DNA from: Nitrosococcus wardiae
GTDB lineage: Bacteria > Pseudomonadota > Gammaproteobacteria > Nitrosococcales > Nitrosococcaceae
Direction of reading: 5' to 3'
DNA: 64,000 nt
Assembly (NCBI RefSeq): GCF_004421105.1
Contig: NZ_CP038033.1
Location: forward strand, 2,127,659 to 2,191,658
A model generated the notes under the pieces. That model saw only the letters and a list, made by a program, of their open reading frames with translations, did not search any database and had not been told where the DNA came from. The stretch's first letter is position 1; each line of letters starts with the position of its first letter. Below, one piece after another: positions 9,113-18,651 of the stretch. The position numbers were made by a program, and so were the translations under genes.

Positions 9113-10045
9113 TTATTTGAATAAGACCTCGACTGAAATCCCTTCTTTAGCCATGATACGGCGCAGTCGTTTGAGGGCTTCGAGCTGAATCTGGCGAACC
9201 CGCTCTCGAGTCACGCCAATGGCTTGACCCACCTGTTCCAAGGTTTGTGACTCGTAACCTTGGAGACCAAAGCGTCGAACAACGACTTCTCGCTGTTTGT
9301 CATTGAGTTGGCTCAACCATAATTCAAGGCGGGACTGCATATCGTCATTTTGCAGTAAAGTGGTCGGGTCAGGTGTTCCCTCATCGGGTAAGGTATCGAG
9401 CAAGGTCTTTTCTTGGTCACTTCGGTAACCTGTATCCATCGAAGCAATATTGTCTTTAAGGCTCCACATGCGCTTAATTTCTTCGACGGACTTATCTAAT
9501 TGCTGGGCTAGCTCTTCGAAGGTCGGATCATGCTCTAATTCTTGCGCGAGTTTACTGGCTACCCGCTGATAACTCTTGATTTCCTTTACTACATGGACGG
9601 GCAAACGCACGGTGCGGGTTTGATTCATGAGCGCCCGTTCAATAGTTTGCCGTATCCACCAAGTGGCATAAGTAGAGAAGCGAAAGCCCATCTCTGGATC
9701 AAATTTCTCGACCGCGTGAATTAAGCCTAAGTTGCCTTCTTCGATTAAATCAAGGAGTGCTAATCCTCGGTTCATGTAGCGCCTTGCAATCTTAACGACA
9801 AGTCGCAGATTGCTCTCAATCATGCGCTTACGCCCAGCGGAATCTCCTCTTTGAGCAAGGCGCGCATGGTAGACTTCTTCTTCTGCTGTCAGCAAAGGTG
9901 CGAAGCCAATTTCACTTAAATAGAGGCGTGTAGCATCAAGCTCTTGATCGTTGAAGGATGAGCTTTCCTGCACGTCTTCAGGATCGATGGGTAACTGCTG
10001 GGGTGCAGGCTCCAGCAATAATGTCTCGGATTTGCTTGTAGACAA
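9113..10045 (-). CDS. rpoS: RNA polymerase sigma factor RpoS (sigma-38)
   Basis: General stress and stationary-phase sigma factor. Region 1.2 starts at [16 protein letters not shown]; region 2 has [32 protein letters not shown] and the -10 recognition helix [16 protein letters not shown]; region 4 has [20 protein letters not shown]. About 310 residues, without the long 1.1 region of RpoD, and with the RpoS-specific combination DATxLYL and [13 protein letters not shown]. The TTG at 10045 is chosen because AGGGGG lies eight bases upstream; a GTG at 10087 (324 residues) has no visible ribosome site. nlpD, the normal upstream partner that hosts the rpoS promoter, is missing; 244 bp of non-coding DNA lies there instead. 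Confidence 0.93.
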   Translation of the reverse strand: MSTSKSETLLLEPAPQQLPIDPEDVQESSSFNDQELDATRLYLSEIGFAPLLTAEEEVYHARLAQRGDSAGRKRMIESNLRLVVKIARRYMNRGLALLDLIEEGNLGLIHAVEKFDPEMGFRFSTYATWWIRQTIERALMNQTRTVRLPVHVVKEIKSYQRVASKLAQELEHDPTFEELAQQLDKSVEEIKRMWSLKDNIASMDTGYRSDQEKTLLDTLPDEGTPDPTTLLQNDDMQSRLELWLSQLNDKQREVVVRRFGLQGYESQTLEQVGQAIGVTRERVRQIQLEALKRLRRIMAKEGISVEVLFK

Positions 10046-10087
10046 GGCGTTTCCCCCTATTTCACTGCGGACGTGCCCGGTGCCCAC

Positions 10088-10331
10088 ATTTTTTGAAGGT
10101 TAATACCATGTGTAGACAACGAGCCCGTCCCTAACTGAGAAAAATTACAAGAAGCCGTTTACATATCCTTAGCTATCATTCATGCCGCTGCTAGTGGTGA
10201 TCTAACAGCCTGATATTGAATTGACAGCATCACCTTCATTGGATGTATAGAAACGGTTTATGATTTCTTCTTATGGTAACCTCAGTATTCAGTGGATGAC
10301 ATAGGGAGAATCCCTTAATGGGAGTTCAACA
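10088..10331. other. Intergenic region between rpoS and fdxA
   Basis: This 244 bp should hold the rpoS promoter on the minus strand and the 3' end of the fdxA transcript. No gene-like reading frame and no clear terminator hairpin was seen. A small RNA cannot be excluded by eye. Confidence 0.4.
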
Positions 10332-10670
10332 CTACTTCTCTAAGTATTGCAGTTTGTCTTCAACCTCTCCATTCTTTATACGATCCCATTGGTCCGCATC
10401 AGATGGGGGTTCCTTGCTTTCGGTAATGACTGGCCAACTTTTTGCTAACTCGGCATTGAGTTTTAGATAATTTCGATGTTCTTCAGGCAAATCATCTTCG
10501 GAGAAGATGGCCTCGGCCGGACATTCCGGTTCGCATAACGTGCAATCAATGCATTCCTCTGGATCAATGACCAGAAAATTAGGGCCTTCATGGAAGCAGT
10601 CGACGGGGCAGACTTCAACGCAGTCGGTATATTTGCATTTGATGCAGTTTTCAGTTACCACAAATGTCAT
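10332..10670 (-). CDS. fdxA: 7Fe ferredoxin (3Fe-4S/4Fe-4S)
   Basis: Low-potential electron carrier in the cytoplasm. The first 60 residues carry the cluster ligands: [17 protein letters not shown] for the 3Fe-4S site with its intervening cysteine, and [12 protein letters not shown] for the 4Fe-4S site. The 112-residue length, including the C-terminal extension after about residue 60 ([20 protein letters not shown]), is diagnostic for the Azotobacter FdI/FdxA family. GGAGAG stands before the ATG. It is divergent from lapA. Likely partners include the ferredoxin-NADP reductase encoded at 23308-24099; that link is inference. Confidence 0.93.
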   Translation of the reverse strand: MTFVVTENCIKCKYTDCVEVCPVDCFHEGPNFLVIDPEECIDCTLCEPECPAEAIFSEDDLPEEHRNYLKLNAELAKSWPVITESKEPPSDADQWDRIKNGEVEDKLQYLEK

Positions 10671-10883
10671 AAGGACTCTCTCCTCTCAGCACAGCATTTC
10701 GTGTCCGTGTTCTGAGATTCACTAAAGATTAGTAAAGAATTTTATAGTGTTGCTTGTACTCAACGATAACATCAATATTTTAATCTCAATTTCCGACCCT
10801 GACGAGACCAAAACATTGCGCAGTTTATTAAAGAATTCAGGTATGATGTATGGCTTGGGCCATAGTGTCTATGTGGAGGAGGC

Positions 10884-11177
10884 ATGCGAAGACTTTTTTA
10901 TTTCTTAATTTTTATTGTGGTTTTTGTCCTAGGGCTTACCTTTGCAGGGCGTCATGCTGAGCCGGTCATGATTGATTATCATTTTGGTCAGCTGCATGTT
11001 CCCTTGTCTTTGCTTCTAGCGCTTATTCTAATGGTAGGAGCGATACTCGGCATGTTCGCGAGCTTAGGTACCATCATGAAGTTGAAGCGTGAGAATGGGA
11101 GGCTGCGTAAATCAATTAAGTGGGTTGAGAAAGAGAATGCCAACCTAAGGGCGATTACTGTTAAGCATGAGCAATAA
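10884..11177 (+). CDS. lapA: Lipopolysaccharide assembly protein A
   Basis: Small inner-membrane protein that works with LapB to regulate LPS synthesis by controlling FtsH degradation of LpxC. The 97 residues have two hydrophobic segments (about 3-20 and 41-64) followed by a charged coiled-coil tail (KLKRENGRLRKSIKWVEKEN), the expected LapA/DUF1049 pattern. GGAGGAG lies six bases before the ATG. lapB starts 2 bp after its stop. Confidence 0.88.
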   Translation: MRRLFYFLIFIVVFVLGLTFAGRHAEPVMIDYHFGQLHVPLSLLLALILMVGAILGMFASLGTIMKLKRENGRLRKSIKWVEKENANLRAITVKHEQ

Positions 11178-11179
11178 AC

Positions 11180-12343
11180 GTGGTCGAGTGGTTGTTGCTC
11201 CTTTTGCCCGTGGCAGCAGCCTCGGGATGGCTAGCGGGTAAGCGTAGTGCAGAAGCAGCAAATAGGAACAGCCATTCCCAACTAAACTCTGCCTATTTTG
11301 CTGGCTTGAACTACCTGCTAAATGAGCAACCTGATAAGGCCATTGACACTTTGCTTGATGTTTTAGAGGTGGATAGTGATACGATAGAGCCCCATTTGGC
11401 TCTAGGTAATCTGTTTCGTCGCCGGGGGGAGGTTGGCCGGGCAATTCGGGTTCACCAAAATCTTGTTGAGCGGCCTTATTTAAACAATTCGCAGAGAGAA
11501 CAAGCCCTTTTGGAGTTAGGGTTGGATTATATGCGTGCGGGAATGTTAGATCGAGCTGAGAGTCTGTTTCTTGAGGCCCTTAAGCGAAAAAGCCACATAA
11601 GCATTGCTTTACACCAGTTGCTTGATATTTATCAGCAGGAAAAGGACTGGCACCAGGCCATTGCCATCGCTCAAAAACTCCATGAGGAAAGTGGTGAGGC
11701 TACGGAGTCCATGATCGCTCATTTTTATTGTGAACTTGCTGAGCAGCGATGGGCTCAGAAACAAATAATGGAAGCGACTCAATTTATCAAGCAAGCCTTG
11801 GCTTCAGATTGGCGCTGTGTTCGTGCTACCCTGCTACAGGCTCGTTTGGCAATGGAGCAAGGCGATTATAAGATGGCTATTGTCTGCTTGCGGCGGGTAG
11901 AAAGCCAAGATTCAGACTATTTGTCAGAGATATTAAAACCCCTTTCGGAGTGCTACCAATGCCTTGGCCGTCAAGGTAAATTTTTTTCCTGGTTATCTGA
12001 GGCATTAGCGCGCCATCCAGGGAGTACGCCGTTAATTTTAGCTCGGGCGGCATACCTTCAACGACAGGGGGAGCAGGAGAAGTCCCGCCGCTTCTTAATT
12101 GAGCAGCTTAGGAGGCATCCTTCTGTTGAAGGTCTCCAGCAATTGCTGGCTTTGGGGATGCCAAAAGATATTAAGGCTGTCTTAGAACCTTGGTCTTTGA
12201 TAGAAGAAGTAACCCGTCATTTGCTAAAAGCCAAATCGAATTATGTTTGTTGCTTTTGCGGGTTTAGTGGCAAATATTGTTATTGGCAATGCCCAAGTTG
12301 CAAACGGTGGGGAACTGTCAAACCCTTTATTGTGGACATTTAA
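11180..12343 (+). CDS. lapB: Lipopolysaccharide assembly protein B (TPR and rubredoxin-like)
   Basis: Inner-membrane-anchored adaptor that helps FtsH degrade LpxC and so balances LPS against phospholipid. The N-terminus is a short membrane anchor (about residues 1-17), then TPR repeats fill roughly 35-330 (for example YFAGLNYLLNEQPDKAIDTL). The C-terminus has a rubredoxin-type zinc/iron knuckle with two CxxC pairs, CCFCGFSGKYCYWQCPSC, needed for function in E. coli. The 387 residues match the family. The start is a GTG two bases after the lapA stop, consistent with tight coupling. Confidence 0.92.
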   Translation: MVEWLLLLLPVAAASGWLAGKRSAEAANRNSHSQLNSAYFAGLNYLLNEQPDKAIDTLLDVLEVDSDTIEPHLALGNLFRRRGEVGRAIRVHQNLVERPYLNNSQREQALLELGLDYMRAGMLDRAESLFLEALKRKSHISIALHQLLDIYQQEKDWHQAIAIAQKLHEESGEATESMIAHFYCELAEQRWAQKQIMEATQFIKQALASDWRCVRATLLQARLAMEQGDYKMAIVCLRRVESQDSDYLSEILKPLSECYQCLGRQGKFFSWLSEALARHPGSTPLILARAAYLQRQGEQEKSRRFLIEQLRRHPSVEGLQQLLALGMPKDIKAVLEPWSLIEEVTRHLLKAKSNYVCCFCGFSGKYCYWQCPSCKRWGTVKPFIVDI

Positions 12344-12465
12344 CCTGAAGCAAAGCAGCCATTATGGATAACGATAGCCTCTAGGATTGAATAAAATATT
12401 TGCAGTTTAATCTGGAGCCATGGCCGAGTTTAGCTTCGATCGATAATAGAGATAGGGAGAATACG

Positions 12466-12816
12466 ATGTCTCAGGTCACTATCTATCATAATTCTCGGTG
12501 CAGTAAGTCCCGACAGACGCTGCAATTGCTTCGGGAACGAGGCATAGAACCGGTGGTAATTGAATACCTTAAAACGCCTCCAACGCCAGAACAATTATCG
12601 GAAATTCTCCGGTTGTTAGGTAAAAACCCAAGGGATTTAATGCGCCAGAAGGAGCCTGAATACCAAGATAACGGACTTGATGCTCCGAATCTTTCCCAGG
12701 AGCAACTTATTGCGGCCATGTGTGCCCACCCCATTCTTATTGAACGGCCTATCGTGTTAGCCCATGGTAAGGCGGCAATTGGACGGCCGCCAGAGAAAGT
12801 ACTTGAGATCCTTTAA
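12466..12816 (+). CDS. arsC: Arsenate reductase, glutaredoxin-dependent type
   Basis: Thioredoxin-fold enzyme reducing arsenate to arsenite with glutathione/glutaredoxin. The catalytic cysteine is in YHNSRCSKSRQTL (about residue 12), and the second conserved block is IERPIVLAHGKAAIGRPPE with its arginines. The 116 residues match plasmid R773-type ArsC. ATG 12466 follows AGGGAG; the longer in-frame start at 12400 lacks this. No arsB or arsR is nearby, so this may be the housekeeping ArsC-like (YffB/ArsC) type; wrbA follows 14 bp later. Confidence 0.87.
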   Translation: MSQVTIYHNSRCSKSRQTLQLLRERGIEPVVIEYLKTPPTPEQLSEILRLLGKNPRDLMRQKEPEYQDNGLDAPNLSQEQLIAAMCAHPILIERPIVLAHGKAAIGRPPEKVLEIL

Positions 12817-12827
12817 AGGTGGTGTAG

Positions 12828-13430
<603 letters not shown>

Positions 13431-13512
13431 AGGGTTAGCTTGACTTTAGCTTGGATGTAGGCTGTGTCAAAATGCGCTTTGTGTTTTGCTGTTAAGGAGC
13501 CAAGGGAATCTC

Positions 13513-14322
13513 TTGCAAGCGGGTATCATTCCTCTTAAACCGCAATTTATCCGGGCAGCCATGGGGGAGGATAGCCTAAAATGGCTGTCACGGTTAGAGA
13601 TTCACACAGAATTGGATTCGACTAATCATTATCTATTAGCTCGAGCGAAGGCGGGCACTAATAGGGGGGGGGTCTGTTTAGCCGAGACCCAATCAGCGGG
13701 TAAAGGACGGCATGAACGTCCCTGGATATCACCTCCAAGTGGTAATATTTATCTTTCGTTGCTATGGCACTTTTCTAAAGGCCCACAGTTTCTATCCGGT
13801 CTGAGTGTGGCTGCTGGAGTGGCTGTGTTGCGTGCCTTGGAAAACCAAGGCCTCACTACAGCTGGCCTTAAATGGCCTAATGATGTGGTTTGGGATGATC
13901 GGAAATTGGGTGGTATTCTGGTGGAGTTGTTACCCAAGGGGGAGATCACAGGTGCAGTAATAGGGGTAGGGATCAATGTGGATATGCCCGTTTTCTATCG
14001 AGAACGGTTAGATCAACCTTGTGCTGATTTACGGGAAGCCCTCCCAGACCAGCCTATAGATCGTAACCAATTGGTTGGGCGACTGATCCATCATCTCTTG
14101 TTAGTGATGTGTAATTTCGAGAGTCAGGGGCTAGGTGATTGTCTTGAGGACTGGCGTAAATGGGACGTCTGTTATCAGCGTGAAGTCTATTTATACATGG
14201 GTAATAGAGTAATCAGCGGTATCGCATGGGGTATTGATGAGAAGGGGGGATTGTTGTTGCGAGGAGAAGAGGGGATGTCATGCTACCTCTGTGGTGAAGT
14301 GAGCTTGAGGCCAGTCAAGTGA
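13513..14322 (+). CDS. birA: Biotin--[acetyl-CoA-carboxylase] ligase without the N-terminal repressor domain
   Basis: Activates biotin as biotinyl-AMP and attaches it to the AccB lysine. The catalytic core is complete: ELDSTNHYLL, the biotinyl-AMP loop SAGKGRHERPW, GLKWPNDVVWDDRKLGGIL, then IGVGINV. The C-terminal SH3-like domain follows (about 225-269). The winged-helix DNA-binding domain of E. coli BirA (about 60 residues) is absent; only 55 bp separate this frame from wrbA and the interval cannot encode it. TTG 13513 with AAGGGA upstream is the preferred start; TTG 13486 or ATG 13561 are alternatives. It should therefore ligate but not repress a bio operon. Confidence 0.9.
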   Translation: MQAGIIPLKPQFIRAAMGEDSLKWLSRLEIHTELDSTNHYLLARAKAGTNRGGVCLAETQSAGKGRHERPWISPPSGNIYLSLLWHFSKGPQFLSGLSVAAGVAVLRALENQGLTTAGLKWPNDVVWDDRKLGGILVELLPKGEITGAVIGVGINVDMPVFYRERLDQPCADLREALPDQPIDRNQLVGRLIHHLLLVMCNFESQGLGDCLEDWRKWDVCYQREVYLYMGNRVISGIAWGIDEKGGLLLRGEEGMSCYLCGEVSLRPVK

Positions 14323-15119
14323 TTTTATTAGTGGATATTGGCAATAGCCGGATTAAATGGGCTCGGTTGGATGGCGGTAAGCCTGCTGATGTTAAGGCTA
14401 TGGTACGGGGCAAGACCGGTATCAAGCGGGTTCTTTCTAAAGCTTGGAAAGGTCTTGAAGGTGTCAACCGGGTTGTGGTCGCTAATGTTGGAGGACCAAA
14501 AGTTGCAGAACAACTGAAAGAATGGTCGCAAAATCAATGGCAAGTCGTGCCTGAATTTTTGACCTCACGTAGTAATGGTTATGGGATACGCAACGCCTAC
14601 TCAAAGCCTGAGACCTTGGGGATAGATCGTTGGTTAGAGCTAGTGGCTGTGCGTCAGCGTTATCGGGGTAGCGCTCATAAGGGAGCAATAGTTATTGTTG
14701 ATTGTGGCACCGCAATTACTATTGACGTGCTTGCCACTGATGGTAAACATCTAGGAGGGTTGATTGTCCCCGGTCTGACCATGATGCCTAAATTGCTGGC
14801 AGATAATACTGCAGGAATTGATGAAACTGCCGAAACATTGGAGTACTCGCTCCTTGCCAGTACGACTAGTACTGCAGTGAATGCGGGCGCATTGTATGCG
14901 GCTATTGCCTTTATTGACCGTGTTAGCATCGATGTGGCGGCCGAAGTGAGAGGGGATCTCAAGCGCGTTATCACGGGCGGGGATGCTCCTCGAATGTTGC
15001 CATTGTTGCGGGATAAATATGAACACCTTCCAGATCTCGTGTTGTGGGGTCTTGCGCGAGTGGCTAGGGATACTTCAAAAGTAAGGCGGGAAGCAGATGT
15101 CGATTGCGCAACTCAATAA
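14319..15119 (+). CDS. coaX: Type III pantothenate kinase
   Basis: First step of coenzyme A synthesis: pantothenate to 4'-phosphopantothenate. ASKHA-fold motifs are visible: LLVDIGNSRIKWA at the N-terminus, GIDRWLELVA, the catalytic DCGTAITID, and GGLIVPGLTMM. The 266 residues match CoaX, which is feedback-insensitive and potassium-dependent. The GTG start overlaps the birA stop (GTGA). The birA-coaX pairing is common in gammaproteobacteria. Confidence 0.94.
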   Translation: MILLVDIGNSRIKWARLDGGKPADVKAMVRGKTGIKRVLSKAWKGLEGVNRVVVANVGGPKVAEQLKEWSQNQWQVVPEFLTSRSNGYGIRNAYSKPETLGIDRWLELVAVRQRYRGSAHKGAIVIVDCGTAITIDVLATDGKHLGGLIVPGLTMMPKLLADNTAGIDETAETLEYSLLASTTSTAVNAGALYAAIAFIDRVSIDVAAEVRGDLKRVITGGDAPRMLPLLRDKYEHLPDLVLWGLARVARDTSKVRREADVDCATQ

Positions 15120-15185
15120 ATTTTTTTAAAATGGTAGAATTATTTTACCCTCCTTTGAACTAGTCACCTCTCTTTAGTAATCATA

Positions 15186-15257
15186 GCCGGGTTAGCACAG
15201 TGGTAGTGCAGCGGTTTTGTAAACCGAAGGTCGGGGGTTCAAATCCCTCACCCGGCA
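15186..15257 (+). tRNA. tRNA-Thr (anticodon TGT)
   Basis: Cloverleaf visible by eye. The acceptor GCCGGGT pairs perfectly with ACCCGGC; the D arm contains AGTGGTAGT; the anticodon arm GCGGT-TTTGTAA-ACCGA places UGU at 34-36; the T arm is GGGGG-TTCAAAT-CCCTC. The top anticodon-stem pair is a G-A mismatch. CCA is not fully encoded (ACCG follows the stem), so it must be added after transcription. It stands alone between coaX and the AI-2E-type permease. Confidence 0.95.
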
Positions 15258-15304
15258 CCGCTACTGTCCTATTCTTGATCTTTATTTGATTTTTTATTGT
15301 TGAT

Positions 15305-16417
15305 ATGCGCCTTATTCGCGATTGGTTTCAGCGTCATTTTGCCGATCCCCAGGTAGCGGGTCTGGCTATTTTGCTGGCTGCCGGTTTTGTCACTGTGGTC
15401 CTTATGGGGCGCATGTTGGCGCCGGTGCTTGCGAGCCTAGTGATTGCCTATCTGCTAGAGGGAATCGTGGGATATATGGAGCGGTGGCACTGTCCTCGCT
15501 GGTTAGCTGTAACCTTGGTGTTTGTTACCTTTATGGCCGCTTTGTTTTCCGTGATATTCGGTCTACTCCCCTTGCTCTCACAGCAGCTAACCCAGTTTTT
15601 CCAGCAGCTACCGACGATGATTGCCCGGGGGCAGGAACTTTTGTTGAGCCTACCGGAACATTATCCGAATTTATTTTCCGAAGAGCAGGTTTATGACTTG
15701 ATGAGCGCAATTCGCTCTGAGCTTGCCCAATTAGGCCAAAAAGTCCTTTCTTTGTCCTTAGCTTCAGTGATGAGTCTGATTACCCTTGGGGTGTATCTCG
15801 TCATTATGCCCTTGCTGGTATTTTTCTTCCTCAAGGATAAGGTTCGGCTTATCGGTTGGTTCAAGCAATATCTTCCACGGGAGCGGAAACTCGCCGCTCA
15901 AGTGTGGCATGAGGTGGATTTTCAAATCGGCAATTATGTGCGGGGTAAATTTCTTGAGATCCTGATTGTCTGGATGGTGAGTTTCATCACCTTCTCCCTT
16001 ATGGGTTTGCAGTTTTCTATGCTGCTGAGTGTATTGGTGGGGTTGTCGGTAATTATTCCTTATATCGGCGCGGTGACGGCCGCCTTGCCAATAGCTTTCG
16101 TCGCCTATTTCCAGTGGGGATTTAACGCTGAGTTTGCTTACCTGCTCGGTGCCTATGGGATTATTCAAGCCTTAGATGGTAATGTTTTAGTGCCTTTGCT
16201 GTTCGCTGAGGTGGTAGATTTGCACCCGGTAGCCATTATTGTAGCTATCTTGGTTTTTGGAGGGTTTTGGGGATTTTGGGGAATCTTCTTTGCGATTCCG
16301 CTTGCTACGCTTGTGCAAGCGGTGCTTAAGGCCTGGCCCGACCTTCCTCCTTCAGAGGCATCCGCTACCCTAGCCGTTGATTGCCCAGGAGGGTCTTCTT
16401 CCGAGAAGATGATTTAG
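15305..16417 (+). CDS. AI-2E family transporter (PerM/YdiK-like permease)
   Basis: Inner-membrane protein of 370 residues with about seven or eight hydrophobic helices: two near 15-50, one near 65-90, then 155-175, and a C-terminal bundle from about 215 to 340. A long hydrophilic segment (about 90-155) lies between, as is typical of the family. The conserved YIGAVTAALPI and DLHPVAIIVAILVFGGFWG blocks match AI-2E exporter/PerM proteins. The substrate is unknown; relatives include AI-2 exporters and Na+/H+ antiporters. Confidence 0.82.
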   Translation: MRLIRDWFQRHFADPQVAGLAILLAAGFVTVVLMGRMLAPVLASLVIAYLLEGIVGYMERWHCPRWLAVTLVFVTFMAALFSVIFGLLPLLSQQLTQFFQQLPTMIARGQELLLSLPEHYPNLFSEEQVYDLMSAIRSELAQLGQKVLSLSLASVMSLITLGVYLVIMPLLVFFFLKDKVRLIGWFKQYLPRERKLAAQVWHEVDFQIGNYVRGKFLEILIVWMVSFITFSLMGLQFSMLLSVLVGLSVIIPYIGAVTAALPIAFVAYFQWGFNAEFAYLLGAYGIIQALDGNVLVPLLFAEVVDLHPVAIIVAILVFGGFWGFWGIFFAIPLATLVQAVLKAWPDLPPSEASATLAVDCPGGSSSEKMI

Positions 16418-16491
16418 GTTCTTTCTCGCTTCAAACTGCCGTTTCTAGGATAATGGGTTTTAATTGATTAAGTAGGCTCCTGGAGGTATAA

Positions 16492-17304
16492 ATGGCAATG
16501 TTCCCCATGCTTTTGCAGCCTGATGAGTTAGAGCGGCGGCTGAATGACCAAAACTTGCTGATTATTGACCTTTGCAGTGAAGAATCTTATCTCTCGCGCC
16601 ACGTGCCTGGGGCGGTGCACTTGGATTATGCCCATATTGTAACAGCTCGCCCTCCAGTGATGGGGCTTTTGCCCGATGAGCACCGTTTAAGTCGAGTGCT
16701 CTCCCATCTAGGGTTTACCCCAGAGAGCCATGTCATTGCCTATGATGCGGAGGGAAATGGCCGCGCTTCTCGCTTACTTTGGACTCTAGAAGAGCTAGGA
16801 CATGAGCACTTTTCTCTGCTTGATGGTGGTTTAAAGGCATGGCTAATCGAAGGACACCCGCTAAAGGAAGGGTGGGAAAATCGACCGTCTAGCCACTTTC
16901 ACGGGCACTACCAGGGCAAAAAGGTAGCAGACAAGGACTATCTTTTGGCCCATTTATTGGATCCCAATGTAGTAATCCTGGATGCCCGTTCTCCGGCGGA
17001 ATACCATGGTGAATATGTCCGTGCTCAGCGTGGCGGCCATATTCCAGGGGCTGTGAATTTTGAATGGACACGGGCCATTGATCAGGAGCGTAATTTGCGT
17101 TTTAAGTCGATGGATGAATTGCGGTCGAGTCTGGAAGCCCTGGGCGTTACCCCTGATAAGGAAATTATTTGTCATTGCCAGACTCATCATCGTTCGGCCC
17201 ACACCTGTATGGTATTGAAATATTTAGGGTATCCACGAATCAGAGGGTATCCCGGTTCTTGGTCAGAGTGGGGTAACGACCCGGATACTCCCATCGAGGT
17301 GTAG
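16492..17304 (+). CDS. Thiosulfate sulfurtransferase (RhdA/SseA-type tandem rhodanese)
   Basis: Transfers sulfane sulfur to thiophilic acceptors such as cyanide. Two rhodanese domains are seen: an inactive N-terminal one (about 10-135) and a catalytic C-terminal one (about 150-265). The active-site loop reads HCQTHHRSAHT, the CQTHHR loop known from Azotobacter vinelandii RhdA, rather than the CRKGV of classic rhodanese or CGSGV of mercaptopyruvate sulfurtransferase. The 270 residues match RhdA. RBS GGAGG precedes the ATG. cpdA follows within 10 bp. Confidence 0.87.
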   Translation: MAMFPMLLQPDELERRLNDQNLLIIDLCSEESYLSRHVPGAVHLDYAHIVTARPPVMGLLPDEHRLSRVLSHLGFTPESHVIAYDAEGNGRASRLLWTLEELGHEHFSLLDGGLKAWLIEGHPLKEGWENRPSSHFHGHYQGKKVADKDYLLAHLLDPNVVILDARSPAEYHGEYVRAQRGGHIPGAVNFEWTRAIDQERNLRFKSMDELRSSLEALGVTPDKEIICHCQTHHRSAHTCMVLKYLGYPRIRGYPGSWSEWGNDPDTPIEV

Positions 17305-17312
17305 AGCAAGCA

Positions 17313-18122
17313 ATGGTTGCCCCAGGTGATTGGGAGGTCACAAATAACCCTAGCCAATTTGTTAGGGTGATGCAGCTCACGGATTCCCATTTGCTGGCCG
17401 ATCCAGGTGCGCTGTTATGGGATAATTTAAATACCCGCAGGTCGATGGTTGCTGTCTTTAAACACATTCAACAACAGCGCCATCCCGGGGATCTGGTGGT
17501 GATTAGTGGCGATATTGCGGAAAAGGCCGAACCGGAAGCTTATCGATGGCTGTTGGAATATTGCCAAGATTTAGAGCTGCCTGTGTATTGCCTTCCTGGG
17601 AATCATGACAATCCAGCGCTCATGGGTGAAATCTTAAATGATGCCAATGTTAGCACTGAGCCCTTAATCACATTCGAGAGTTGGCAGCTTATCCTCCTCA
17701 ATTCTATAGTGCCTCGTCAGCCTAATGGACACTTGGGCAAGGGCCAATTAGATTTTCTTAACCGCAGTCTAGCTAGTCGCCCGGATTTAAATACGCTAGT
17801 TTTCCTTCACCATCCCCCGGTGGCTATAGGTAGCTCCTGGATGGATGCCATGGGATTGGATAATGCGGTGGATTTTTTTGCCGTTTTGGACCAGTATCCC
17901 CAGGTTCGAGGCATCGTTTGGGGTCACATCCATCAAGAGTTTCATACTGAGCGCCACGGTGTTCAATTATTAGGCAGCCCTTCTACCTGTGTCCAATTTG
18001 TCCCTGGCAGCGAGCATTTCCAACTGGACCAGCTGGGACCAGGTTATCGTCGGCTAGTTTTGTTCCCTAACGGCCAGATTGAGACTCAGGCCTATTATGT
18101 GGAGCACTTTGGTTTTTCTTAA
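17313..18122 (+). CDS. cpdA: 3',5'-cyclic-AMP phosphodiesterase (calcineurin-like)
   Basis: Metallophosphoesterase hydrolysing cAMP to AMP, lowering CRP-type signalling. The metal-binding motifs are all present: TDSHLL (about 24), SGDIAEKAE, LPGNHDNP, and the C-terminal HHPP and GHIHQEF. The 269 residues match CpdA of E. coli and Pseudomonas. It starts 8 bp after the sulfurtransferase gene, so the two are probably co-transcribed. Confidence 0.88.
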   Translation: MVAPGDWEVTNNPSQFVRVMQLTDSHLLADPGALLWDNLNTRRSMVAVFKHIQQQRHPGDLVVISGDIAEKAEPEAYRWLLEYCQDLELPVYCLPGNHDNPALMGEILNDANVSTEPLITFESWQLILLNSIVPRQPNGHLGKGQLDFLNRSLASRPDLNTLVFLHHPPVAIGSSWMDAMGLDNAVDFFAVLDQYPQVRGIVWGHIHQEFHTERHGVQLLGSPSTCVQFVPGSEHFQLDQLGPGYRRLVLFPNGQIETQAYYVEHFGFS

Positions 18123-18185
18123 TCAAGAGCAGGCAGTAAACCTGGGTATGGACAAAAAGGAAGTGGAGAGAGGTCCTGTAGGGGT

Positions 18186-18599
18186 ATGTCTGAGACAACT
18201 TATTTTATAGTGGCAGTGGCGGTGTTCCTGTTCCAGGGCAACCGTTTTCTTGCGCTACGGCGCAGTACTTCCAAAGCCGTGGCTCCCGGGGAGTGGGAAG
18301 TAATTTCTGGTAAAGTTGAGGGAGGCGAGCTACCCCATGAGGCTGCTCGGCGGGAAACCTATGAAGAATCAGGAATGACGGTTGCGTTAGATGACCGGCC
18401 TGTTACTGCTTATCAAGCTAATTATGGAGGGGACCCGATGATAGTATTGGTCTATCGTGGAAAGGGAATAGATGGGGAACTTCGCCTTTCTAATGAGCAT
18501 CAAGCTCAGGCTTGGGTAACGGAGGATGAATTTGCTCAACTGTGCTCCTATGGGGAGCTTGTGGATGCGGCCCGCCGGGCCGCCAAGCTGCCCTGGTAA
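18186..18599 (+). CDS. NUDIX hydrolase
   Basis: Hydrolyses a nucleoside-diphosphate-linked substrate not identified from sequence. The 137 residues contain a full NUDIX box, GKVEGGELPHEAARRETYEE followed by SGM, near residues 40-62, with all catalytic glutamates. Preceding residues (RRSTSKAVAPGEWEVISG) form the usual substrate edge. Placement between cpdA and a DUF1244 gene gives no strong clue to specificity. Confidence 0.87.
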   Translation: MSETTYFIVAVAVFLFQGNRFLALRRSTSKAVAPGEWEVISGKVEGGELPHEAARRETYEESGMTVALDDRPVTAYQANYGGDPMIVLVYRGKGIDGELRLSNEHQAQAWVTEDEFAQLCSYGELVDAARRAAKLPW

Positions 18600-18651
18600 G
18601 GTTTGGGGACTGAGTGCATGAAGGTATGGAAATGCTGGAGGAGAAAGAAAG

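Noticed and set aside
10088-10331. 6S RNA or other small RNA beside rpoS
   Set aside because: No recognisable paired structure by eye; needs a covariance search.
10816-10847. TTGCGC and TATGAT as a promoter for lapA
   Set aside because: Spacing is 20 bp, too long for a confident sigma-70 call.
16492-17304. Second active rhodanese site in the N-terminal domain
   Set aside because: The catalytic cysteine is missing there, as is normal in tandem sulfurtransferases.
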